Source: Lucinisca nassula (Eukaryota; Mollusca; Bivalvia; Lucinida; Lucinidae). From it: a stretch of 64,000 nucleotides of DNA. The position numbers were made by a program, and so were the translations under genes. Where the stretch lies: the NCBI GenBank assembly GCA_963580285.1, contig OY757015.1, forward strand, positions 133,246,029-133,310,028. Direction: 5' to 3'. This document shows, piece after piece, positions 12,825 to 23,960 of the stretch. A model generated the notes under the pieces. It made no database searches and was not told the DNA's origin. It saw only the letters and a program-made list of their open reading frames with translations. Numbering within the stretch: position 1 is the stretch's first letter; each line of letters begins with the position of its first letter.

Positions 12825-13105
12825 AGTGCCAATACACCATAGAATTGAAAATTATGGCGTGCACATTGTTTCTCTAGGCCAATTAGGCCTTATTAGGACC
12901 CCCAAATATTTTCGAATTCCACTGTGGAATCCATGACCAAAGAACTATAAGATATTGTCTACACTATGCTGAAGGGCAAAAAGCCAGACATTCCTAAACA
13001 TCAGCTGTAGTGAAATTAAGTATGGTATATAAAACGTTTTTCCTTTGGAATCAAGGAATACACCATAAAACTGATAAATGTAGAATATGCCAGTCAAGCA
13101 TGTTT
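12825..13105 (-). mobile_element. Degenerate relative of the hammerhead-bearing retrozyme-like repeat
   Basis: GGCCAATTAGGCC, TTTCCTTTGGAATCAAGGAA and CATCAGCTGTAGTG segments match the 261-bp units at 43657-44172 in order. On the minus strand the would-be hammerhead core is damaged: CTGATGAG has become CTAATAAG, and CGAAAC is replaced by a GAGAAAC context. It is a decayed copy and probably inactive. Confidence 0.6.
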
Positions 13106-13136
13106 CAAAGTTGTCCTGATCATAAATCTATTGATC

Positions 13137-13922
13137 ATACGAGGGCAAGTCAGTAAGTAACCAGCCTATTCCATTTCCAATTGACAGAGACAACCAAGAT
13201 TTTCATAACTTGTTTCAATACCTGTTTTAGGTGCACCCTTACATAAGATATTGAACAGTAAACATGGCTGGCGATGCAAAAGTAAGCTTTTCGTCAAAAG
13301 TTGAGTACCGTGCTTTGTAATTCGGTACTTGTATTTGAAAGGGAAAACATTGCGAGATGACCAATGTTTATGGGTCTTCTGCATCATCGTATGCACAATT
13401 TAAATAATAAAACTCATAGTTGCCAGAGGGTAGGGCCGGGGTCTCTGGGGCCAAAGAAGTTCAAAATGCAACCTCCTGCTGGCAAGGTGATGGCAACTGT
13501 ATATTGGGAGGCACAAGGCGTTGGACATTCTAGCAAAGAAAAGTACAAGAACAGGTGCGCATTATGCAAATTGGCTCGACCAAATCACAACTGCCATCCG
13601 TGGAAAACGCTGAGGTAAACTCTCTTAAGGGATTCTGCTCCAACAGGACAATACAAGAGTCAACACTTGCAAAATTGCAATGGATGCTGTTGGTACGAGC
13701 TAATACCGCACCCTGCCTATTCTCCAGACTTAGCTCCTAGTGACTATTTCCTATTAAGGATATCCCTGGACGTCATTTCCGGTCCAACTAAGCAGTCGTG
13801 ATGGCAGTTGGGGAGTGGGTCGGAGACAAGGACCCTGGCTTCTTCAGTTCTGAGCTGATGGCACTCGAACAGCGTTGGTCCAAGTGTATCATTCTAGAGG
13901 GCAATTACGTCGCAAAATAAGA
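13137..13922 (+). pseudogene. Mariner-type transposase remnant
   Basis: The element opens with TACGAGGGCAAGTCAGTAAGT, in the style of mariner ends. The decayed frame contains KMQPPAGKVMATVYW near 13460 and PHPAYSPDLAPSDYF near 13706-13750, the conserved mariner segment carrying the third catalytic aspartate context. Sequence further on still reads as transposase C-terminus, in a shifted frame. Several frameshifts and stops separate these parts, so no functional protein is possible. The N-terminal helix-turn-helix is not readable. No clear right-hand inverted repeat was found. Confidence 0.75.
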
Positions 13923-14107
13923 GATCAATCTCACCCAGAAATAAGTTAGGTTGTTTTTTGTTGTTGTTGTTTGTTGTTGTTGTTGTTTTATTACTACACA
14001 CGTAATAACACTTGGTTACAGGCTCGTTTCTTAAAGTTCATTTGAAATGACCACTCGTGTAAGAGCGTCTATATGTATATTGTATTCGGGTTTTATAGCT
14101 TTTTCAA

Positions 14108-14296
14108 GATTAACCTATTTAGTACCAGAAACCCCAAACGGGTACCCTGGCAAACAGTGCAGGCCGAGATCAGACGCCGCAGAACGCCATTTTCAATATA
14201 AATTTTGAAGAAAACACAACCTGACATCCCTTAATATTGAAGTGGACACCTGCTATATATAAAGAGGAAGATTTCATTTGGCACGAAAAGGGCTAA
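14108..14296 (+). mobile_element. PiggyBac-type MITE (family 3), degenerate
   Basis: The edges TTAACCTATTTAG and AAAAGGGCTAA match the TTAACCC...GGGTTAA ends of the better copy at 27491-27719. The internal GATCAGACGCCGCAGAACG, TTTTGAAGAAAACACAACCT and CTGCTATATATAA segments are shared. Confidence 0.7.
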
Positions 14297-15604
14297 TTCA
14301 TTTATTTCAGGGAGCCGATCGGAAACTTGGAGTGGACGAAGTAGCCGGAGAAAATAACCTAACCTTCCGTTGCAGAATTGCACGTCTCACATGTCATCAT
14401 ATTTTTAAAAATCTTATGAGCAGCAAAATAGCATTTCTGCTGACTAGCATTATTGGTTTTAACATTTAAGGGCTTGAATTGACCTGGGCACATGGCGTCT
14501 AAGCAGAGCCGTGGCAAGATCGAAGACAGAGTGCCTTCTGGTCAAATGCATGAGCTTTTATCAATGATTTCGGCCTCAAGTATGATACTTAAGACTGGGT
14601 TGCATCGTACCATGCACTTAATGATGGCCTACCTGTCTGGCATATGGCGATCTTTCATTGCTACAAAAATAACAGATTTCTGATAAAAAGTCGCGGCAAT
14701 TTTCTTTTTTATTCCGCTGCTTACACAGACTGCGGTGCCCGCTGATGCGGTGCTAACGAATACCTACAATCTATGTTTGTTCCCGTAATATACAAGTGCA
14801 AAGATTGTCAAAGTTTATGATGAAAGCATAAAAAGCATAATAAATTAGTTTAATAATCAAAAGACTGGATAAAAATTTATGACCTTGGCCTAATTTTAAG
14901 GTCATACAGGATCAAAGATTGTTCAGTTGTGCTTGACAGCACCATAACTCTTGAACAAATTGAAGAATTCTGGCCAAATGTGTTACAGTTATCATGACAG
15001 TAAAACCTATTTTGCAAGGTCAAACAGTTAATGGAGACTTGTTTATGGGGGGTGGGGGGAGACATAGTTTTTGTTCTGAAAACATTTCTAATCAAAATTG
15101 AAAATATAAAATGAAAATTGAAAAGAAATGAAGAAATTTGAGAATAGATTATAAACGAAGACTCCGATTAATAAAACCGCACTGACTATGGCGGTCTGAT
15201 CTGATATCTGAGGGCTTCTTGCCAAAGATTTTGGTTGCCACAATGCTTCGCACTGCCTGGCATTATTGCAACAGAAAAAATAAGTTCATCAGAATGCATG
15301 AGGCAACATCTAAGTACATGGCATTTCCTAAATGGCAACCAGAAATTTGGACATCAGACCCACAGATATTGAATCCGGCCGTCCAGTCATGATAGTCAGA
15401 AACGCTCCAATTTTATTTCCAATTTATATTTTTTTAATAACTCAGCAAAATTCTTATGCTCTATCAAATCAACTTGTTGGCAAAATCAGTCAGTTTGCTT
15501 GCCTATGTGTAAATGCCAATTGTCGCCCCACTGCACGGCACTTATGACTCAGACAAGATCGCACTTGGTATATCCACTGCATTAATAGTACAATACCTTT
15601 AGAT
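14297..15604. other. Quiet stretch, no gene recognised
   Basis: It has short open frames only (60-70 codons), none with recognisable motifs. A MITE family 2 fragment (CGGTGCTAACGAATACCTAC) lies near 14740-14780. Confidence 0.5.
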
Positions 15605-15712
15605 TAAAGCAACGTTCCATCAACGTCGATGCAAAGTCATTACGCGCATCTACGTAGATGCAACGTCATTACGTTGCATCGACGTTGAAACGACGTTGCA
15701 TACACGTCGTTT
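15605..15712. repeat. Palindromic AACGTCGATGCAACGTCATTACG array
   Basis: It holds several overlapping inverted copies of CATCAACGTCGATGCAA with ACGT centres. It is related to the arrays near 8812 and 9527, but without the full element around it. Confidence 0.7.
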
Positions 15713-15894
15713 GTCACTGGGTTGTGTCTTACCTGAGATTGGGATTCTAGTTTGTAAGTCTATTTACCCCGTCTTGCGTCCACATGAACAGTACCCCAAT
15801 TTCCAAATTCTAAAATGGGCTGGAAAAGCATTACACAGCACACGCCCTTATACTATATGAGCCAGCGTACGACAAAACCTACAATAAGACATGT

Positions 15895-16500
15895 GCGCCC
15901 AGCGAAGACTCTGATCAGCCTGCGCATCCGCGCAGTCTGATCAGAGTCTTCGTTGTGCGCTGTAAGGATGGCTAAAGGCAAAATGCTTCTCCATGCAGCA
16001 AGAAAAGTTTCTGGTCAGATTATATGGATGCGCAAGCTGATCTGATTCGGCGTTGGGCACACATGCAAGTTGTAGGAAATGCTGTGGCCCGGCTCAATAA
16101 TGGCATGTAGTGTAGTCCGCGCAGTCTGATCAGAGTCTTCGTTGTGCGCTTTTAAGATAGCTAAGGCCAAATACTTCTCCATGCAGCAAGAGAAGTCTCT
16201 GGTCAGATTATATGGATGTGCAGGCTGATCTGATTCTTCGTTGGGCACACCTGCAAGTTGTAGGAAATACTGTGCCCCGGCTCAATTGTCATGTAGTGTA
16301 GTCCGTGCAGTCTGATCAGAGTCTTCGTTGTGCGCTGAAAGGATAGTTAAAGGCCAAATGCTTCTTCATGCAACAAGAAAAGTCTCTGGTCAGATTATAT
16401 GGATGCGCAGGCTGATCTGATTCTTCGTTGGGCACACATGCAAGTTGTAGGAAATGCTTTGCCCCGGCTCAATTGTGTCCTGTAGTGTAGTCAGTGAGCC
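15895..16500. repeat. Tandem repeat, about three units of ~186 bp
   Basis: GCAGTCTGATCAGAGTCTTC with TGTGCGCT starts units near 15932, 16118 and 16305. Each continues with CTTCTCCATGCAGCAAG and GGGCACACATGCAAGTTGTA. The first unit is preceded by a TCTGATCAGCCTGCGCATCC hairpin arm. The units are similar enough to suggest fairly recent duplication. Confidence 0.85.
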
Positions 16501-16633
16501 GAGTACCCATGGTTGGTGTTATCTTTGGCATAGAGCCGTTTGTCATAGCACATGAAATGATATCAACCTGGTATCAAAAGGTATATACCAACACACACGC
16601 ATGCACGCACGCAGGCTCTCATCATTGACTTGG

Positions 16634-16735
16634 TATCAGTGAATCGTCCTCTACGCCCAGTCTTTTTGTATCAATGAAACGTCCTCTACGCCCAGGCGAT
16701 GTATCAATGAACCGTCCTCCACGCCGGGTCATGGT
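16634..16735. repeat. Short tandem repeat, three ~35-45-bp units
   Basis: TATCAATGAAACGTCCTCTA followed by CGCCCAG occurs three times with small changes. Confidence 0.75.
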
Positions 16736-16826
16736 AAAGCTGATGCTTAGGAATATCACACCCGCCAGGAAAAGCAACTGGACAAGTATATTCACAGAAA
16801 AACATCAACATTGAAAAAGTGAGGAT

Positions 16827-17705
16827 AATTCTATTCAGGTGAGAAACGGTTAAGCATGTAAAACATTCTATTCAGGTCAAGAATGGTTAAGCATGTAAAA
16901 ATTCTAATCAGTTCAAAAACGGTTAATCATGTAAAATATTCTATTCAGTTCAAAAACGGTAAGCATGTAAAACATTCTATTCAGGTCAAGAACGGTTAAG
17001 CATGTAAAAAATTCTATTCAGTTCAAAAAAGGTTGAGCTTGTCAAACATTATATTCAGTTCGAAAAAAGTTAAGCATGTAATACAGTCTATTCAGATCAA
17101 AACGGGTTAAACATGTAAAACATTATATTTAGTTCAAAAAAGGTTAAGCATGTAAAACGTTTTATTCAAGTCAAAAAGTGTTAAGCATGTAAAACATTCT
17201 ATTCAGTTCAAGAACGGTTAAGCATGTAAAACATTCTATTCAGGTCAAAAACGGTTAATTATGTAAAACATTATATTCATTTCAAAAACGGTTAAGCGTG
17301 TAAAACATTCTATTCAGGTCAAGAACGGTTAAGCATGTAAACAATTCTAATCAGTTAAAAAACGATTAAGCATGTAAAACATTCTATTCAGTTCAAAAAC
17401 GGTTAAGCATGTAAAACATTCTATTCAGGTCAAGAACGGTTAAGCATGTAAAACATTCTATTCAGGTCAAGAACGGTTAAGCATGTAAACAATTCTAATC
17501 AGTTCAAAAACGATTAAGCATGTAAAACATTCTTTTCTGTTCAAAAAAGGTTGGGCATGTGAAACATTATATTCCGTTCGAAAAGGGTTAAGCATGTAAA
17601 ACATTCTATTCAGTTTGAAAAGGCTTGAACATGTAAAACATTCTATTCAGTTCAATAAGGGTTAAGCATGTAAAACATTCTGTTTAGATCAACAAGTGTT
17701 GTGAT
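16827..17705. repeat. ~37-bp minisatellite, about 24 units
   Basis: The unit consensus is CATTCTATTCAGTTCAAAAA followed by CGGTTAAGCATGTAAAA. Variants alternate between CAGGTCAAGAACGG and CAGTTCAAAAACGG, giving some higher-order pattern. The array resumes at 19113-19270. Confidence 0.95.
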
Positions 17706-18559
17706 AAATCAATCAGACAAGTTGTGGGTATTCCGATGGGTACTAATTGCGCACCACTTGTGGCTGATCTGTTTTTGTTTTGTTATGAGAGAGACTTCAT
17801 GCTGTCCCTTTCTGCTGATAACCAGTCTGAAATCATTGAAGCTTTAAGCTCCACTTCTAGATACTTGGATGATTTATTAAATATTGATAATACCTATTTC
17901 GATGGTTTGTTAAGTCAAATCTCCCCCCAGAACTTCAGTTAAATAAAGCAAATTCTTCTGATACCGAGGCCCCGTTTTTGGATTTACATCTATCTATTGT
18001 GGATGGGTTTGTTTCTTGCAAAATTTATGATAAACGCGATGATTTTGATTTTGAGATTGTAAACTTTCCTTTTTTGGATGGTGATGTTCCGCGTGCGCCA
18101 TCCTATGGCGTTTATATTTCACAATTAATTCGATTTGTCAGAGTGTGTAGTCGTGTAACTGACTTCAACACTCGTAAAAAATTGTTAACGGCTAAACTTC
18201 TTAATCAGGGTTATCGGTACCATAAACTACGCAGCGCCTTTTCAAAATTTTATAGACGTCATTCTGATTTAATTTCAAAATTCAATATTAGACTTAAATC
18301 TCTTCTGAAACAAGGTCTATCGGAACCCGAATTTTATGGTGACTTAGTATATAAATTTAGATAAATTTATAACCGCAATGACTTCGGCACCCAATTTCGT
18401 AAAATCATTCTTCGATATAAAAAGATTGGGTACAACATAAATGTTATACGACAGACTGCGTGCATGGTAGTTAACCCAATCACGGTTGACAACTTTGCGT
18501 CCCTCTTTAATTGCACGCCGGTGGGTCAGGCCTCAGATTCTATGACGGTTCGAACGTAA
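17706..18559 (+). pseudogene. Penelope-like reverse transcriptase, 3' part, broken
   Basis: The first segment (17724-17942) reads GIPMGTNCAPLVADLFLF and later RYLDDLLNI, the catalytic Y-x-D-D type motif. A one-base shift in the C6 run at about 17923-17928 moves the frame. The second segment (17978-18364) reads EAPFLDLHLSI, IRFVRVCSRVTDFN and SEPEFYGDLVYKFR. A TAA at 18362 stops it, but the same frame continues as NRNDFGTQFRKIILRYKKIG to 18559. This order and wording is typical of Penelope-like elements of marine invertebrates; the family is my recollection, not a search result. The 5' half and a GIY-YIG endonuclease domain are missing. The remnant sits inside a minisatellite. Confidence 0.75.
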
Positions 18560-19112
18560 AGGCTTATGTTGGTTGGTACCTGATGTTCTTTCTCTGGTCG
18601 GGCCCATCGGAGTCTAACTGTTGGTTTTCTTATGCTCCAGCATTTCTGTTGTTTCTTGCTGTCGAGTCTTCACCGTTGTTTCATCTCTGTGGTCGTTTGA
18701 TTTTTGTGTTCACGGAGATGTTGCACTGATGAGTTAGGAGGCCTTCATGCGGACTAAACAAATTATTTGTCTTAATCGCGACGGAAGTAAGGGCGAGGAT
18801 TATGGACACGTAAAATCAATTTAAGCCCCCCAGTGGAATTCGTTTCCGCTGACCGTTCCAAGGCGGTTCTTCTGTCGCGGTTTATTTTTGTTATGGTTTG
18901 TCTTTGGGTGTTTATGTCGCTTTTATTATTTTATTTTGGATAGCCTATAGGCCATTTTGTGGGAAAGTAACTGTCCTTTTGGCTTTCCGCTGTTGGTGTT
19001 TCGGTTGGGGTCTGTTGCTTTATGTTTGTATTTCTTTCCCTTTTGTGTCTCTGATGAGAGCTGTGGATTAATTGTATCGATTCCTGATCATTGCCTCTAC
19101 TTCTATTATTTA
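18560..19112 (+). mobile_element. 3' region of the Penelope-like remnant
   Basis: This is T-rich non-coding sequence between the reverse transcriptase end and the resumed minisatellite. Two CTGATGAG boxes (18725 and 19051) occur, but neither has the CGAAAC partner of a hammerhead. Confidence 0.5.
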
Positions 19113-19270
19113 TATTAAACATGTAAAACGTTCTATTCAGTTCAAAAAGGGTTAAGCATGTAAAACATTATATTCAGTTCAAAAATTGGTAAAACATGTA
19201 ACACAGTCCATTTAGTTCAAAAAGGTTTAAGCATGTAAAATATTCTATTCAGTTGTTAACCCTTTTTGAA
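19113..19270. repeat. ~37-bp minisatellite, about four units
   Basis: It continues the array at 16827-17705 in the same orientation, with a final inverted part-unit at the right end. Confidence 0.9.
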
Positions 19271-19579
19271 CTGAATAGAATTATCCTCACTAAACATATA
19301 GCCGGACTCCATTTCGGAATCTAGGAGTGTCTGGTTATTTTTCTTTTCCAAAATTTATTAGTCTTCCGTCACTGTAAGAAGAACATTAAATCAAATGTCA
19401 TTCATACAGCGCACAGCGAATACTCTGCTCAAACCGCCTAATAAAACTGCGCGGATTCAAAAGGAGTTTAAACTGGCGTCCGCGGTTAGTAGAAATTACT
19501 TGGTAAGCAAGCTTCGCCCACCATGCCTATCGGCCTGAATGAAGGAATTGTCACATTACGCTACCACTCCCGTGCATAA

Positions 19580-19885
19580 TAGTGCATTTTTTTCACATCT
19601 CCAAAATGGCTACTTACCTGATGAAAATCCGCGATATTGTTTTTGTTTATACCGCAAACATAGGTTGTTGGTGCTCGTTAGAACCGCCTCGTTGAGGCGG
19701 TTCTAACGAGTACCCACAACCTATGTCTTTGAGCAGAAATAAGAAAAATAATGTCTAAATGAGGCAGTTCTGACGAGTACCCAGAATCTAGGTTTTTGAA
19801 CACAAATAATGCAAATAATGTATACCCCCATAAACCCCAGATTTCTCTGTATAACGTGGGCTTTAAAGGGGTCTTCGTTTCACGG
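19580..19885 (+). mobile_element. Hairpin MITE, family 2, copy 3
   Basis: The palindrome spans about 19655-19730 and includes GTTAGAACCGCCTC / GAGGCGGTTCTAAC. It is preceded by TTTTTTCACATCTCCAAAAT and followed by CCCCATAAACCCC and a TATAACG segment, as in the copy at 3698. A second part-arm at 19755-19795 shows a partial duplication. Confidence 0.8.
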
Positions 19886-21009
19886 ACGTGTACATTATCA
19901 ATCATCCAGCTTACTGCACTTGAGCTTTCCTTTGTATTTACAAGGCTAAAGAAAAGACTCTCTGGCAAAGGATCTGGTGTAAAAGTCCGACATCATTATA
20001 TACCTGAGCATTTTTAGGTACTAAAATAATATTTCTATGCGCATTTCATGAATGTGCAAAACTGAAAAGGTTACAAAAGTATATTTGTGTTGCGAATCGG
20101 GAAAAGTTAAGTTACTTGAAATACAAATATATTTGCTACAATACAGCACTTTCGAAATTCAGTTAAAATGAAACCAAGAAGGCAGTTGAGGGACAGCTAT
20201 ATCCCACACCGCAATTTAATGAAAATCCTTCCACGGGTAAGAGCGGACATGAAATTCAAGGCACAAACTCGTGACCTTCAATTGTGACCTTGACCCGGCA
20301 TGGTTGAGTTAAGGGTTCTGAATATCATTTCACTTAGGCCAACATTCGACAACGTTTAACGAAATTCTTTCCTGGGGTAAAAGAGATATAGAGCGGGCAC
20401 GCAATTCAAGGCTCAAACTAGGAATAGTATATCATTGCAAGCAGCCACATATTTTATTAATAGATTTTGGCGACCTTTAGCTCATTTCGAAAGTCACAGG
20501 CTCCTAAAATACTGATAAATTGTGTTGAAAAATAACTTCTCTCCTCCCTATCTTCTGCACAGGTACAATACTCGTACATGTATATTGTTGCACTCTACAA
20601 AAGACTTGGTTAGATGTTTGGTAAACTTTACCTCATTTTCGAGGTCAAGGGCCTCATGAATTGTCCAAAAATAGCTTGTCTGCACCCAGTCTCCTGGTTG
20701 AAAGTATGGTTTGTGGCCAGATGCCATATATCATTGCATCCAACCAAACCAACCAAAGACATGAATAGATTCTGTGCACAGCTTACCCAGTTTTACCATG
20801 ACTGCACTCTATTTCCCTTGGCAATTGATAAATTCCAACCACATATATGATATAATGTATCATTTCAACATATGGAAGACTTTATTGGATTTTCGTGGCC
20901 TTAAATTATAAAATAACGTTTATATATCATACAGAACCACAGACTGTTCAGTTTTTTCATGTCTGCACCATATATCTTGAACAGATTGAAGAATTCTGAC
21001 CATAGTTGA
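19886..21009. other. Old intergenic DNA with faint GACCTTGACC repeats
   Basis: A diverged pair of segments (about 20215-20340 and 20345-20420) shares GGTAAGAGCGGACATGAAAT-like and ATTCAAGGCACAAACT-like text. No gene is supported. Confidence 0.4.
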
Positions 21010-21316
21010 TTGTTTGTTTGTTTGATTTGAGGTTTAACGTCCCCGTCAAAACTGTATAGGTCATTTTTGGAGACGTTGCTTCCAATTCTGTGGGACTTTT
21101 ACCCGACATTGAGATGAAACGACATCTCAAGCCCTGACGCCCAATGAAACCAATAGGGTGTATAAGCATGGACGGTCCGACTCGCACCGCTTTACCTGGA
21201 CAGGCTTAGATCCTCTAAGCGGTTACCATGCAGTACCCGTGTGTGGTGGGTTTCAGCTCTGCGTGGAAGCATCATGTAGCCCATCTATTTCTTCACGGCC
21301 CGATGGGCGGGGGCGG
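21010..21316 (-). mobile_element. SINE-B copy
   Basis: A full-length reverse copy from CCCCGCCCATCGGG (21316) to the ATCAAACAAACAAACAA tail (21010). Confidence 0.9.
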
Positions 21317-21335
21317 TTGGTCATACGTGATGCAG

Positions 21336-21544
21336 TACAGTAAAACTCAGCTATTAAGATCACCTAAAATTAAGACTAAATCTGCATTTAACTGCTTATT
21401 CAGTAGGTTGCAGTTATTCTTTCTTTGTGTTTTCTACATACAGTGTCCTCTGGTCAGAGACCACCTTTGGGACTATTCAAAAGTGGTCTTAAAGACCATT
21501 TTGAACAGTCCCAAAGGTTGTCTTAATATAGAAATTTTACTGTA
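21336..21544 (-). mobile_element. Tc1/mariner-type MITE, family 1, copy 3
   Basis: TACAGTAAAACTCAGC is at the left edge and ATTTTACTGTA at the right. The internal GGACTGTTCAAAA-type hairpin is at 21465-21525. It lies in reverse orientation to the copy at 3326. Confidence 0.8.
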
Positions 21545-22010
21545 TATCATGAAAATAAACAGACTTGATTGTTCAATGGTTACTTTGACCTCATTTTCAC
21601 TGTTATAGTTCAATGGGTCATATTTTCGGAGGTGGACTTAATATTTCTAGTTACCATGCAAAGGCTAGCAATTATATATCCTAAAGGGCATCTTTCATCT
21701 GTGCCCATGCATGTTTTTTCTTTAAACTTTGTATATTAATAACTCAGCATATACAACCTATAAAAATGTATTTATTAAATTATATAAATCAAAGTAGGAC
21801 TCAGGAGGCCATTGATCCTGACTGACTCCCTCCATGAGCTGATGTCTGTGTCTAAATAAGTATGTCTTAAATCTTTTGTTTTATTTAGTTTCAAGATCTG
21901 TGAACTGGATTGAATGCAGAACTCCATAGGCATTCTTTTGATACTAAAAAACCTTTTGAATTAATTAAAGTTTACATTTTCTGATAAAATAATTATCAAA
22001 AATCTCATTT

Positions 22011-22300
22011 TTTAATTAAAATTTTTAAAAAATATCAAAATTCAATTCCTAAGATAAATATGTTCTAGTCTTTATCAAGATTTCATTTTACTAGGAAAAC
22101 TTGCCATATGTATCTTCTGCCAAATTTCATGAAAATCCAAAACCGGTAACACTGTAGTTTTACACCTTTAATGGATGTAAGTCGTTTCTGCAAAATTTAC
22201 TATTTTATTGAAATCATTCAAGAACCTTACAAAAAAGGCCATTCCTAACACTTACGTAATAAAAATGACATCATACAAATCAAAATGAATAAGTATTGAA
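22011..22300 (+). repeat. Direct repeat, first copy (~290 bp)
   Basis: The text from TTAATTAAAATTTTTAAAAA to AATCAAAATGAATAA is repeated almost unchanged at 23157-23455. The second copy carries a 9-base insertion (TCTGTAGCTATG in place of TCT) and a few substitutions. Confidence 0.9.
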
Positions 22301-22309
22301 GTACGCACA

Positions 22310-23040
22310 ATCTCTGTTTAGAAAACAAATAAAAAAAAAATAAATAAATAAATAAAAATTCATAAAGTTTAGCACCAAATGGCGAACACTGTAGACTCTG
22401 TTCAGATGCAAAAGACCTAGGCGTCTGACCAGGGCCTACATTGTTTGCAAAAGCTTCAGACATTTTCAAAATAAATGAAGAAAACACAACCACACACTCT
22501 TAAATTTTGAAATGCTCTTGAGCTATTTACAAGGTGGTAGATTTCATTTGGCGCCATTTGGCACAAAGTGCAAACCGAGATCAAACGAAACAGAACTTGG
22601 GCGTCTGATCAGGGAATACATTGTTTCCAAAAGGTTCAGACACTTTCAAATTAAAGTTTGAAGAAAATAAAACCTCGCATTCTTTAATTTGGCCTTGTGC
22701 TGTTCTAGGTGGAAGATCCCGTTTGGCAACAAATGGTAAATAGTGCAGCCCCAGATCAGATCCAGCAGAAGTAGGCGTCCGATCAGGACTTACATTGTTT
22801 GCAATTTTGAAATGGTCTTGTCCTATGTACAAGGTGGATGATTCCTTTTGGTGCAAAATGGTAGAAAACAGACCCAGATCAGACGCAGCAGAAGTAGGCG
22901 TCTGATATGGGTCTAGATTATATGCAAAAAGTTCAGGCATTTCCCAAATAAATTTCGAAGAAAACACAACCTGGTTCTCCTAAAGTTTTTAAATGAACTA
23001 ATATTATGTATAAGGTGGAAGAGCCTTTTTGGTAAAAATT
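22310..23040 (-). repeat. Array of about four piggyBac-MITE-derived units
   Basis: AGGCGTCTGATCAGG, TACATTGTTTGCAAAA, AAATTTTGAAGAAAACACAA and AAGGTGGAAGATTCC text recurs about every 150 bases. These are interior pieces of the TTAACCC MITE (family 3) in tandem, without the TTAA ends at each unit. Confidence 0.7.
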
Positions 23041-23156
23041 AAAATAGGTTAATTAAACAAAATAAAACAAAATTACAAACATAAATTATTAAAAAAAATG
23101 GGGCGCTTCTGTGAGTGACTGAACATGAATTATTTCTGAAATTTTTAAGAACATTC

Positions 23157-23455
23157 TTTAATTAAAATTTTTAAAAAATATCAAAATTCAATTCCTAAGA
23201 TAAATATGTTCTAGTCTTTGTCAAGATTTCATTTTACTAGGAAAACTTGCCATATGTATCATCTGTAGCTATGCCAAATTTCACGAAAATCCAAAACCGG
23301 TAACACTGTAGTTTTACACCTTTAATGGATGTAAGTCGTTTCTGCAAAATTTACTATTTTATTGAAATCATTCAAGAACCTTACAAAAAAGGCCATTCCT
23401 AACACTTACGTAATAAAAATGAGATTACACAAATCAAAATGAATAAATATTGAGC
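23157..23455 (+). repeat. Direct repeat, second copy
   Basis: It matches 22011-22300 nearly base for base, 1.15 kb downstream. The pair brackets the MITE-derived array. Confidence 0.9.
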
Positions 23456-23639
23456 TGATCTAGCTTCGAAACCATTAAAATATCATGAAATTCTGATATT
23501 TTCCTTTCATTTATACACTATGATCTATCCAAAATAGTAGATGGTAAAACACTAAATCAAAAGGTATTCGAATCAACAAATTAGGCTTAACAACATATAT
23601 TGCTGTTTTATTAGTAGCAAAATTATTGTGAACATGTGC

Positions 23640-23960
23640 AACTTTATTTAATGACTTTAGAGAAGTCATGCTACTAAAATAGGTGTAAGGCAAGGAGATC
23701 CATTATTTCTATTTCCATACCGAGATGGTGCGCAAGGACGCAATGGTCAGTGGTTAGTTGTTACTAGTAAAAATGGAACTGTTCATAAATCCATGGCCAG
23801 ATTAAGCCTTAGATATACTCTGTCTTTATGTACGCTGGATTCTTATCCTAACAAAGAATTTACAGAAATTATTGGTTAGTATTTCCAAAAATCGAAATGT
23901 CACTGATATTGAGTTTCTGTTGCAAAAGATATTATTGATGGATGAGGCACAGAATATTTG
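23640..23960 (+). pseudogene. Faint LINE reverse transcriptase trace
   Basis: GVRQGDPLFLF is readable near 23676-23710. This resembles the GVRQGDPLSP motif of several LINE clades. SLRYTLSLCTLDSY follows near 23806. All else is broken by stops. The call rests on one short motif and is tentative. Confidence 0.3.

Larger units (their letters stand above)
16818..19291. mobile_element. Minisatellite-bearing element with perfect 21-bp inverted ends
   Basis: Positions 16818-16838 (AGTGAGGATAATTCTATTCA plus G) are exactly complementary to 19271-19291. The ends enclose a ~37-bp minisatellite, interrupted by a Penelope-type reverse transcriptase remnant (17706-19112). The AGTGAGGATA part is not in the minisatellite unit, so the inverted ends are more than an inverted repeat unit. 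A target duplication is not clear: only AAA lies on both sides. Confidence 0.6.

Noticed and set aside
16827..17705. Regular ~37-bp repeats as a CRISPR array
   Set aside because: The units are contiguous and vary throughout, with no unique spacers. The DNA is eukaryotic. It is a minisatellite.
18725..19060. Two CTGATGAG boxes as hammerhead ribozymes in the Penelope-like 3' region
   Set aside because: No CGAAAC follows at a distance compatible with stem II, and no stem I or III pairing could be drawn.
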